DNA of 64,000 bases from PALSA-968 sp964387075 (GTDB lineage: Bacteria; Bacteroidota; Bacteroidia; B-17B0; Aurantibacillaceae): NCBI GenBank assembly GCA_964387075.1, contig CAYLVB010000007.1, positions 124,001 through 188,000 of the forward strand, written 5' to 3'. Positions 32,754 through 40,421 of the stretch are shown here, piece by piece. The notes beneath the pieces are model-generated. The model did not search any database and was not told the origin of the DNA. It saw only the letters and a program-made list of their open reading frames with translations. Made by a program: the position numbers and the translations under genes. The stretch's first letter is position 1, and each line of letters begins with the position of its first letter.

Positions 32754-34265
32754 ATGCGTTCGGCTTTTATTTTATTTTTTACGTGTTTCCTGTTCATAAA
32801 CGCATGGGCACAGGATCTGAATGGAAAATTGCAAAACGCTCAGTGCATTGTTTTCAGAAATAACATTTATGTAAGCGGCTACGAGGAAAGCGACAAGGGC
32901 ATTCAGGTAAGAACAACACGTTATACTTTTAAGCTCGAAAAGCAGAACGAGGTCACGAAAGTACTGGGAAAAGGAAAGCTTACCGATTACTACCCTCCCA
33001 ATTACGATACCACGCATGGTTTTTTGAGTGTTGTGGTACAAAAGACCAATAATGACAAGACCGCTTCGCTGATCCGTTATAACGAGAACCTGGGAACGGC
33101 ATCACAAGCCGACAATGCCGAGATCACCCGCATCAATTCTTTCGCGGCCTTTGATAACGAAAAACTCTATTACAGGAAACAACTGTACATCGTTCGCGAG
33201 GCGAAAGACAGCGCGGGAAGGTTTTATTTTTATCGTTACGATCTGCGCGATTCATCCGCACTTTTCAATTACAATTTCAAGTGGCAGTTCAATTTCGACC
33301 AACACAATTACCATCGCATACACCCGCTCTATGCCAATGATGAACAGGTTTACCTTTATGTGATCAGCTTGGACGGAGACCGGAAAGGACAGTGGATATT
33401 GATCCTCAATACAGGAAATGGAGATCTTGTAAAAGCTATTAAATTGAACAAGAATGATAACGAAGTTTGTTTTGTGAGCCGCTTTGAGGTTTATGGTGGC
33501 GCCTTGGACATGGCTGTGGCGGGTGTAAAATATTCAGCGGGCGGCGTTGACCTGAAGAATGGGAGTTTTATTGTGAATTATCAAGCCTCGAAATCGATGA
33601 ACATGTTCTTTTGTCAAATTGATTCGGCGGGTGATATAAAATCACGTTTGGAGAATTTCCCTGCTGTGCCCAATGATATTTTAAAGGAAAAAGAAGTGAA
33701 GGACATGATGCTTCGATGTAATAAATTGGAAAAGACAGAAAGCGGCTTTGACCTGAATTATGAGTGCATGTACAAAGGCAAGGATGGCATTTACCGAACC
33801 TATGGTTTCCTGCTCACAAAATTGAACCAAACACCTGAGGGAATGTTCAAGCCCGAGAACAATGCTTTCCTTGCCTGCTACCGGAATGACAAAGCTCAGC
33901 CAAAGGGAAAAACAGGAAACCCAAATTGCAAGCAAACCGCCAATCAATACGACAATGACAAAGCACGGGATGCCGATCGTTTGTTCTATAAGAATGCTTT
34001 TGTAAAGAATTTTACGGAGACTGGAACAGAGATCAATTCGCAAAAGAGATTGGGGTGGCTGATCTCCTATTATCATAATAAGAAGACAGGCAACATGGAG
34101 CTGTTCAAATACACCATGAAAAACTACACCTGGGAAACTGACTCACTTAAGAATTTATCGGAATTCTCGCGCAGCAATGTAACGAACCTTGGAACAAATC
34201 GCTTTTTGATCTTCAATTCCGCCAAAGATGAAAGTAATTTTATTTTGAGTGTTACCGAGCTTTAG
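32754..34265 (+). CDS. Secreted protein of unknown function (beta-rich)
   Basis: 503 residues from the ATG at 32754 (MRSAFILFFTCFLFINAWAQ, a signal peptide). The open frame runs 26 codons further, into the divergent gene. No known motif is visible. The sequence is rich in short beta-strand phrases (NIYVSGYEESDKGIQVRTT; KQLYIVREAKDSAGRFYFYRYD; GALDMAVAGVKYSAGGVDLKNG) of the kind found in propeller-like surface proteins. Two cysteines in NPNCKQTANQ and LACYRND may pair. There is no T9SS C-terminal domain. A TATCTTTA box (one mismatch to TAnnTTTG) is at 32699-32706. It is followed by the hairpin/palindrome region at 34312-34353. Confidence 0.65.
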   Translation: MRSAFILFFTCFLFINAWAQDLNGKLQNAQCIVFRNNIYVSGYEESDKGIQVRTTRYTFKLEKQNEVTKVLGKGKLTDYYPPNYDTTHGFLSVVVQKTNNDKTASLIRYNENLGTASQADNAEITRINSFAAFDNEKLYYRKQLYIVREAKDSAGRFYFYRYDLRDSSALFNYNFKWQFNFDQHNYHRIHPLYANDEQVYLYVISLDGDRKGQWILILNTGNGDLVKAIKLNKNDNEVCFVSRFEVYGGALDMAVAGVKYSAGGVDLKNGSFIVNYQASKSMNMFFCQIDSAGDIKSRLENFPAVPNDILKEKEVKDMMLRCNKLEKTESGFDLNYECMYKGKDGIYRTYGFLLTKLNQTPEGMFKPENNAFLACYRNDKAQPKGKTGNPNCKQTANQYDNDKARDADRLFYKNAFVKNFTETGTEINSQKRLGWLISYYHNKKTGNMELFKYTMKNYTWETDSLKNLSEFSRSNVTNLGTNRFLIFNSAKDESNFILSVTEL

Positions 34266-34311
34266 CAACCAATACAGAACCGCAGAGAGAATCTCGAGGC
34301 AAAGCTCGCGA

Positions 34312-34353
34312 TGGCGAGTTAACCTCGCCACAGCCAATCCCGATAGCTATCGG
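34312..34353. repeat. Hairpin plus CCCGATAGCTATCGG palindrome between convergent genes
   Basis: TGGCGAG (34312-34318) pairs with CTCGCCA (34324-34330). Then 34339-34353 repeats 15 of 16 bases of the palindrome at 5873 and 54695. It is flanked by CGCAGAGAGA- and GCGCAAAGG-type low-complexity sequence. It lies between the convergent secreted-protein and glycosyltransferase genes and may help end both transcripts. Confidence 0.5.
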
Positions 34354-34365
34354 AAGGCGCAAAGG

Positions 34366-35490
34366 TCACGAAGATCGTATTTTATCGATAAGTTCAACCC
34401 ACACTTTTTTTTCGTTATCCCAATTATTCTCTTCGGCGGCTTTTTTAGTATTTGCCTTCCATGTTGGGTATTGGGGAGAGCTAAGCATTTCGTTCATACG
34501 GGAAGCAATGTGTTTGGGATCATGGTTTTCTATCCAAAGCCCGATCTTATACTGATCCACAAAAGACTTGATCTCGGTAAGCGGACTCACCAAAACCGGA
34601 ACGCCGGCATGCGCGTAGTCAAATACTTTGTTGGGAAGGCTGTAGCGGTAATTGATGTTCGTGTCTTTATCCAAAGAAAGTCCGATGTCGGCATTGCAGG
34701 TGTAATGAAATAATTCAGTCGGTTTCATTTTCGGAAGAAAAACAACCCTGCCCTCCAATTCTGACTTTTGACTTCTTACTTTTAACTTTTCCAGGGCGTC
34801 TCCCGAACCGATGATCAAAAGAATGGCATTTTCCACCCATTGCATTGCATCTATCGCCTCCTCCGCTCCACGTTCGATGTTTATTCCAGCGCCCTGCAGT
34901 AAAATGATCTTTTTGTCGGTCGGTAACTTTAATTCCTCTCGTGTTTTTATTCTGCCAACATTGATCTTGTCGGGAATATTTCTCACCACTTTGAAGTCGG
35001 TACCGTATTTGGTATTGAACCAGCTGGCAATGCTCTGATTGACGGTGATGCAGTACTTTAATTGGGGAACTATGTCTTTCTCTAATTTTTCCCAGATCTT
35101 TTTCTTCGTGGGACTGTGTTGCAATTCAGGAACCTCGCAAAATATTTCGTGGCTGTCGTAAATAAGCGGAATATTTCTTTTTTTGGCCAATTGGTAATTG
35201 GGTCGCAAAGTGTCGAGGTCGTTAGCTACCAAAAGTGCGGGTTCATGCTTTTTGAGAAAATTAGATAAGCGCAGCATGAACTCAGCATAGAAAGCCGGTC
35301 CTTTTCTGAACTGCAGTTTCATGCGGTGCGTGCGGTATGGACGCTCGTCCATCTCCAAAGAATCCGGGAGAACCCTGCCCACCAACAAAACATCATATCC
35401 CTGCTCATGCAAGACCATGCAGCTTTTGTGCACACGACGGTCGGTTACCAGGTCGTTTATTACGGAAACTATTGCAAGGGGTTTTGGCAT
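34366..35490 (-). CDS. Glycosyltransferase, GT4-like, with a repeat-derived insert
   Basis: 374 residues. The N-terminal half includes SVINDLVTDRRVHKSCMVLHEQGYDV and LLVANDLDTLRPNY. The C-terminal donor site includes ILLQGAGINIERGAEEAI, LLIIGSGDALEKL, ADIGLSLDKDTNINYRYSLPNKVFDYAHAGVPVL with the conserved Glu/Asn region, and SPLTEIKSF. Soluble; presumably adds a sugar to a surface glycan. Residues KVRSQKSELEGR (about 234-245) are encoded by a TNACTTN heptamer repeat (34761-34790) also found next to paaC, so this surface loop appears to have grown by repeat insertion without breaking the frame. It lies 39 bp downstream of a 43-aa gene and may share its promoter. Confidence 0.85.
   Translation of the reverse strand: MPKPLAIVSVINDLVTDRRVHKSCMVLHEQGYDVLLVGRVLPDSLEMDERPYRTHRMKLQFRKGPAFYAEFMLRLSNFLKKHEPALLVANDLDTLRPNYQLAKKRNIPLIYDSHEIFCEVPELQHSPTKKKIWEKLEKDIVPQLKYCITVNQSIASWFNTKYGTDFKVVRNIPDKINVGRIKTREELKLPTDKKIILLQGAGINIERGAEEAIDAMQWVENAILLIIGSGDALEKLKVRSQKSELEGRVVFLPKMKPTELFHYTCNADIGLSLDKDTNINYRYSLPNKVFDYAHAGVPVLVSPLTEIKSFVDQYKIGLWIENHDPKHIASRMNEMLSSPQYPTWKANTKKAAEENNWDNEKKVWVELIDKIRSS
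34761..34790. repeat. Heptanucleotide repeat inside the glycosyltransferase gene
   Basis: Four degenerate 7-base units on the plus strand: TGACTTT, TGACTTC, TTACTTT, TAACTTT. The same series (TGACTTT, TAACTTC, TGACTTT, TAACTTA) occurs at 48842-48871. Confidence 0.7.
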
Positions 35491-35529
35491 AACTTAATCC
35501 AAAAAAGAAACAAATGCCTCATGAGACAT

Positions 35530-35661
35530 TTATACTTTGAATTTCCTGGAAATTGCCTTTTGCAATTTCTTTTTGTAAGAAAAACGTTTAGGCAGTTGAA
35601 TTACTCCCATTAGTTTCAGTACCTCCGGAGATATCTTTTCTTTATTCTGAGTTGATTTCAT
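35530..35661 (-). CDS. Small 43-residue protein of unknown function
   Basis: ATG at 35661, stop TAA ending at 35530. The protein starts MKSTQNKEKISPEVLKLMG, continues VIQLPKRFSYKKKLQKAISR and ends KFKV; it is strongly basic with a likely C-terminal helix. It was found by reading the dnaE-glycosyltransferase gap. Support: an exact TATCTTTG box ends 5 bases before the ATG, with TTG at the correct -33 distance (35693), a sensible composition and no better use for the gap. The ISPEVLKLxGxIxLP...YKKxL pattern reminds me of short antitoxin-like Bacteroidota proteins, but no toxin gene is adjacent, so no function is assigned. The following glycosyltransferase may be read from the same promoter. Confidence 0.5.
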   Translation of the reverse strand: MKSTQNKEKISPEVLKLMGVIQLPKRFSYKKKLQKAISRKFKV

Positions 35662-35666
35662 TTAAG

Positions 35667-35693
35667 CAAAGATAAAAAAATAGATCAAATCAA
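35667..35693 (-). promoter_or_regulatory. Promoter of the 43-aa gene (and perhaps the glycosyltransferase)
   Basis: Minus-strand TTTTG with TTG at 35693-35691, and TATCTTTG at 35674-35667, are 19 bases apart start to start, the same spacing as the tRNA-Glu promoter. The box ends 5 bases before the ATG, predicting a leaderless or nearly leaderless mRNA. Confidence 0.65.
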
Positions 35694-35713
35694 AATCAGC
35701 ATATTAGGCCCAA

Positions 35714-38700
35714 CTATTTCAGCTCATACTCCGCCCCGGGCAATCTGCCTAGCTCGTGCATCAGCTCGGTGCTTATGCCTACTTTTTTGGTCTTGGAGTA
35801 CATCTTTACCGACATGTTCTCGTTCTTGTCCTCCACCTGTATCTCAAAACTGCATTTGCCCGGGTACGTTGAAATGATGCTCTCGATACGATCGATCAAT
35901 TCCGCGCTCACATCCGCCGCCGCCAGTTTTACTTTCACAGAGTTAAAGGCTTTTTCCTTTAACTCAGAAAGCAGGTCTATTTTAAGAATTTTAAACTCCA
36001 GGTTGCCCGGTTGGTTAAAGCGCATCTGCACGCGACCTTTCACCAAAAGGAAGAACTGTGTCATGAGGTAATTGCGGAACTTGATATAATCCTCTCCAAA
36101 CAACACAAACTCAAAAGAACCCATGTAATCCTCTAAAGAGAAAATACCAAAAGGCTTTCCTGTCTTAGAAGTACGATGCTGTACATCCGTAACAATTCCG
36201 GCAACAGTGATCTCCTTTCCTTCCAGGACTTTCAGATCAGCCAATTCGGGCAAAGTATGGCGGCACAAATGCTGTATCTCTAATTTATATTCGTCAAGCG
36301 GGTGACCGGAGATATAGAAACCAACCACTTCCTTCTCTTTCGCCAATTGCTCTAATTGTCCCCAAGGCTCTACTTTAGGCAATGGCGGCTCCATGATCTC
36401 GGCGTCTTCGCTTCCTTCACCAAATAAACTGGCCTGATTTGTTTCGCTGCCGCTGTTAAAGCTGTTTCCGTAACGAATTATCTTCTCGGTAAGTGTAGAT
36501 CCATCTTTATCTACCGCGAAGAACATAGAACGCGTTAATCCTTCAAAAGAATCGAGAGCGCCTGCCATGCTTAAGGCCTCCAAACTTTTTTTATTGATGG
36601 ATTTGCTGTCTAATCTTTTTGCAAGGTCAAATATACTTGTGAATTTTCCGCCTTCTGTTCTTTGGGCAACAATAGCTTCTACTACGTTACTTCCAACTCC
36701 TTTAATGGCCGCCATACCAAAACGGATCTCTCCATTGGCATTTGGAGAAAAGTCACCTATACTCTCATTCACATCCGGCCCAAGCACTTTAATGCCCATG
36801 CGCTTGCACTCTTCCATAAAGAAGGTAACATTCTTAATATCGCCCATGGTGTGCGTTAACACAGAGGCCATGAACTCGGCAGGATAATTTGCTTTTAAAT
36901 AGGCTGTCTGGAACGCCAAATACGCGTAGCAGGTAGAGTGTGATTTGTTGAATGCGTAACTCGCGAAAGCTTCCCAGTCAACCCAAACCTTCTCACAGAT
37001 CTTCAGATCATGGTTATTGGCTTTGCAACCTTCCAAAAATTTGCCCTTCATTTTATCGAGGACATCCTTCTGCTTTTTTCCCATGGCCTTACGCAGTACG
37101 TCGGCATCACCTTTACTGAAGTTGGCCAGCTTTTGTGAGAGTCTCATTACCTGCTCCTGGTACACGGTGATACCGTATGTTTCCTGCAGGAATTCGTCCA
37201 TACCCGGCAGATCGTATACTATCGGTTCGCGACCATGTTTACGCGCGATGTAATTCGGGATATATGCAATAGGACCCGGACGATACAGCGCGTTCATGGC
37301 AATGAGATCGGTAAAGGAGTCCGGTTTCAGCTCCTTCATGTACTTCTGCATGCCGGCACTTTCAAACTGGAATATACCGTTGGTCTCACCTCGTTGAAAA
37401 AGTTCGTATGTCTTTTTATCGTCGAGAGGTATCGCGTCAATATCTAATTTAATGTTGTGCCTTGCTTCAATATGCTTAACCGCGTCTTTGATGATGGTAA
37501 GCGTACGCAAACCCAGGAAGTCCATCTTCAACAGCCCCGCGTTCTCCGCAACCGAGTTGTCGAACTGCGTTACCAGCATGTCGCTGTCCTTGGCTTTACA
37601 AACCGGAACGAACTTGCTCATCTCGTCGGGCGTGATGATCACTCCGCAAGCGTGAATCCCGGTATTGCGTACACAACCTTCCAGCTCGTAGGCCTGGCGA
37701 AGTACATCGCTCTGCAGATTTTTTACATCCAGCAGTTTGCGGAAGTTGTGCGACTGATCAACGAACTCGCGACGATCCTTGATCTCTTCTAAGTATTTCT
37801 TGTCAATTCCTTCAGGAGCCAAAAGCGCTTTCAAAGAAGCGGCCAAAGAATCGGGATAGGATTTGGTGAGTTCGTTTGCTTCAGGTAAAGAAAGATTCAG
37901 TACGCGAGCCGCATCACGAATGGCGGATTTACCGCCCATAGTTCCGTAGGTAATGATCTGGGCCACCTGGCTGCTTCCGTATTTTTTAATAACGTAATCA
38001 ATTACCTTATCGCGACCTTGATCATCAAAGTCTATGTCTATATCCGGCATCGAGATACGATCGGGATTAAGGAAACGCTCGAAGAGGAGATCGTACTTTA
38101 TCGGATCGATACCCGTAATTCCCAAACAGTACGCAACCGCAGAACCCGCGGCGCTACCACGACCAGGTCCAACGCTTACACCAAGGCGGCGCGCTTCAGT
38201 AGTAAAATCAGAAACAATTAAGAAATAGCCCGGGAAACCCATGCGCTCCATAACGCTTAACTCGAAATCAAGACGTTCCTTGATCTCGGGCGTCATGTCC
38301 GGGTAGCGGGTCTTAGCTCCCTCGTAGGTGAGATGTCTTAAATAGGCGTTCTCGCCGCGATTTCCTTTTCCTTCGTCATTGGGATCCAGGTCGCGCGGAT
38401 CTTTGAACTCTTCCGGAATGCTGAATTTGGGAAGCAGTACATCCCTTCCTAGTTTGAAAGATTCTATCTTATTTACAATTTCATTGGTATTCTCCAGCGC
38501 CTCGGGCATATCGGCAAAGAGCTTTTGCATCTCGGCCGGAGTTTTAAAATAAAACTCGTCGTTGGGGAAACCAAAACGCAGGCCGCGGCCCTTCCCTACC
38601 GCTGTTTCTTTTAGCTGACCATCCTTCACGCATAACAAAACATCATGCGATGTGGCATGCTTGCGTTCGAGATAATAATTATTATTGGCCGCGAAATATT

Positions 38701-40108
38701 TTACATTGTATTTTTCCGCGAAACGGAGCAATACTTCATTCACCACCTTTTCTTCGGGCAATAAGTGGTTGTTGAGCTCCACATAAAAATCCTCGCCAAA
38801 CTGCTCCTTCCACCAAACAAAGGCTTCTTCGGCCTGGGTTTCGCCCACATTCAAAATTAAGTTAGGTATCTCTCCGGTAAGAGATCCCGTAGTAGCTATT
38901 AATCCTTCCTTGTGGCGCGATAATGCCTCGCGGTCAATACGCGGCACATAATAAAAACCTTCGGTAAAGCCAATGGAACTTAACTTGGAAAGGTTCTGGT
39001 AACCGGTTTTATTCTTAGCCAAAAAAACCTGGGTAAAGCCGTTGTCCTGCTTGGTTTTTTCGGTGCGGTCCTTACACACATAAAGTTCGCATCCAATGAT
39101 GGCTTTCAGTTCCTGCTTTTTCTCTCCTTGTTTTTCTCCTTTATCAATGGCCTCGTTGTGGGCCTTGATGCCTTTGTTCTGTTTTTCCACACTTTGCCAG
39201 AAGAGGAAAGCGCCGTACATATTGCCCAGGTCGGTGATGGCGAGCGCGGGCGAGCCGTAGGAGATGGCGCGCTTTACCATATCATCAATATCGCTGGTGG
39301 CTTGGAGTACCGAATACTGAGTATGATTGTGCAGATGAGAGAACTTTACATTTACCTGTGTTATCGTCTCTAAGGTACGAGGTTCGAGGTTGGAGGGACG
39401 AGGTTCGAGGTTGGAGGGACGAGATTCTTTGGAAGAGGTTTTGAGAGCTTTTTCATTAGCTAAAAGTTCGCTAAGATCAGGGGCAGTATAATTTAAAGTA
39501 GAAAGTTCCGCGGCCGGCAGCTCCGCCACTTTTAATACGCTTCGCTTTAAAAGTTCAAAGAAACACCGGGTGGTTGCTTCTACGTCAAATGCCGCGTTGT
39601 GCGCCTCTGCGAAGCCGGTGTTAAATAATTTTTTATAAAGCTCTTCTAGTTTCGGCCATTTGAACTTGCCGCCCTTGCCACCGGGAATCGCACAGAACGC
39701 GGTAACCTGGTCGTTCTTGGTATCAATAACGGGTTTACCTTCAAAATAATTCTCTAAGCCAAGACGGTAGAATTCAGCTCCTACAATACTGAGATCAAAT
39801 TCGATGTTGTGGCCGCAGAGGTATTTGGTCTTTTTAACCGCCTCTACAAAACGGTTCATGGCATCATTGAGATCTATACCCTCCGCCAAAGCGCGCTCGG
39901 TACTGATACCGTGCACCTGCTGTGCCATGAAGGGAATTGTAAAACCATCGGGCTTAACGATGATGCTGCTTGCATCCAGCAAATTTCCTTTGGTATCATG
40001 CAATTGCCAGGCAATTTGCACCACGCGGGGCCAGTTATCGCTATCACTTAAGGGAGCGTTATAACTGCGGGGAAGACCTGTGGTCTCGGTATCAAATATG
40101 AGGAACAT
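35714..40108 (-). CDS. dnaE: DNA polymerase III alpha subunit with fused N-terminal DnaQ-like proofreading exonuclease
   Basis: 1464 residues, replicative polymerase. Residues 1-~190 are a DEDDh exonuclease: FDTETTG (D6, E8), CGHNIEFDLS (about 100) and EAHNAAFDVEATT (about 168). Residues of about 255-500 are the PHP domain (FSHLHNHTQYSVL ... GYQNLSKLSS). The polymerase palm has GPGRGSAAGS and PDIDIDFDD (about 688-696) with the catalytic aspartates. FNKSHSTCYAYLAFQTAYLKANYP, the fingers and a C-terminal OB domain (ITVAGIVTDVQHRTSKTGKPFGIF) follow. Proofreading is therefore encoded in cis. The linker between exonuclease and PHP (about 228-245) contains RPSNLEP twice, encoded by a 7-base DNA repeat. 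Monocistronic, apart from the small gene 52 bases downstream. Confidence 0.95.
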   Translation of the reverse strand: MFLIFDTETTGLPRSYNAPLSDSDNWPRVVQIAWQLHDTKGNLLDASSIIVKPDGFTIPFMAQQVHGISTERALAEGIDLNDAMNRFVEAVKKTKYLCGHNIEFDLSIVGAEFYRLGLENYFEGKPVIDTKNDQVTAFCAIPGGKGGKFKWPKLEELYKKLFNTGFAEAHNAAFDVEATTRCFFELLKRSVLKVAELPAAELSTLNYTAPDLSELLANEKALKTSSKESRPSNLEPRPSNLEPRTLETITQVNVKFSHLHNHTQYSVLQATSDIDDMVKRAISYGSPALAITDLGNMYGAFLFWQSVEKQNKGIKAHNEAIDKGEKQGEKKQELKAIIGCELYVCKDRTEKTKQDNGFTQVFLAKNKTGYQNLSKLSSIGFTEGFYYVPRIDREALSRHKEGLIATTGSLTGEIPNLILNVGETQAEEAFVWWKEQFGEDFYVELNNHLLPEEKVVNEVLLRFAEKYNVKYFAANNNYYLERKHATSHDVLLCVKDGQLKETAVGKGRGLRFGFPNDEFYFKTPAEMQKLFADMPEALENTNEIVNKIESFKLGRDVLLPKFSIPEEFKDPRDLDPNDEGKGNRGENAYLRHLTYEGAKTRYPDMTPEIKERLDFELSVMERMGFPGYFLIVSDFTTEARRLGVSVGPGRGSAAGSAVAYCLGITGIDPIKYDLLFERFLNPDRISMPDIDIDFDDQGRDKVIDYVIKKYGSSQVAQIITYGTMGGKSAIRDAARVLNLSLPEANELTKSYPDSLAASLKALLAPEGIDKKYLEEIKDRREFVDQSHNFRKLLDVKNLQSDVLRQAYELEGCVRNTGIHACGVIITPDEMSKFVPVCKAKDSDMLVTQFDNSVAENAGLLKMDFLGLRTLTIIKDAVKHIEARHNIKLDIDAIPLDDKKTYELFQRGETNGIFQFESAGMQKYMKELKPDSFTDLIAMNALYRPGPIAYIPNYIARKHGREPIVYDLPGMDEFLQETYGITVYQEQVMRLSQKLANFSKGDADVLRKAMGKKQKDVLDKMKGKFLEGCKANNHDLKICEKVWVDWEAFASYAFNKSHSTCYAYLAFQTAYLKANYPAEFMASVLTHTMGDIKNVTFFMEECKRMGIKVLGPDVNESIGDFSPNANGEIRFGMAAIKGVGSNVVEAIVAQRTEGGKFTSIFDLAKRLDSKSINKKSLEALSMAGALDSFEGLTRSMFFAVDKDGSTLTEKIIRYGNSFNSGSETNQASLFGEGSEDAEIMEPPLPKVEPWGQLEQLAKEKEVVGFYISGHPLDEYKLEIQHLCRHTLPELADLKVLEGKEITVAGIVTDVQHRTSKTGKPFGIFSLEDYMGSFEFVLFGEDYIKFRNYLMTQFFLLVKGRVQMRFNQPGNLEFKILKIDLLSELKEKAFNSVKVKLAAADVSAELIDRIESIISTYPGKCSFEIQVEDKNENMSVKMYSKTKKVGISTELMHELGRLPGAEYELK
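39376..39424. repeat. Heptanucleotide repeat inside dnaE
   Basis: Seven consecutive 7-base units on the plus strand: TACGAGG, TTCGAGG, TTGGAGG, GACGAGG, TTCGAGG, TTGGAGG, GACGAGA. Three units (21 bp) keep the frame and encode the 7-residue repeat RPSNLEP on the minus strand, in the linker between exonuclease and PHP domains. Confidence 0.85.
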
Positions 40109-40421
40109 CTAAGGATTTACGATATGAGGATTTATGATTTACGATTTTGGGCAAGATTTTAACCCTTAAAATTACGAAAATGCGTCCTTTTTTAGGGGCG
40201 ATGTTGATAAATGGGGAAAGGTGTTAAGTGGTTGGGATTCAAAGGATATAAAGGTGATCCAGAATAAGATCTTTTGGCCTTTACCCCTGCCCTAACCATT
40301 CAGGACAAGGTTAGAGTGAGGTCTGCGGACACAATTGACCGAAATGGCATTCTAACAGGACTTTTTTGAGATCTAAAGTATTGCAATTACAAAAACTTTT
40401 TAGCTTTACCCCTTCATTTTT
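40109..40421. other. Intergenic region between dnaE and the 955-aa gene
   Basis: 313 bases without a supported gene. It begins with a degenerate 7-base repeat at 40114-40148 (GATTTAC, GATATGA, GGATTTA, TGATTTA, CGATTTT). The middle (40150-40370) shows no ORF or strong hairpin. Near the right end, TTG at 40381 and TAGCTTTA at 40401-40408 (one mismatch to TAnnTTTG, spacing 20) form a plausible promoter for the gene starting at 40422. No exact TAnnTTTG box for dnaE was found. Confidence 0.5.

Noticed and set aside
39376..39424. Short tandem repeat that could be part of a CRISPR or phase-variable promoter
   Set aside because: It is inside the dnaE coding frame, with no spacers and in multiples that keep the frame.
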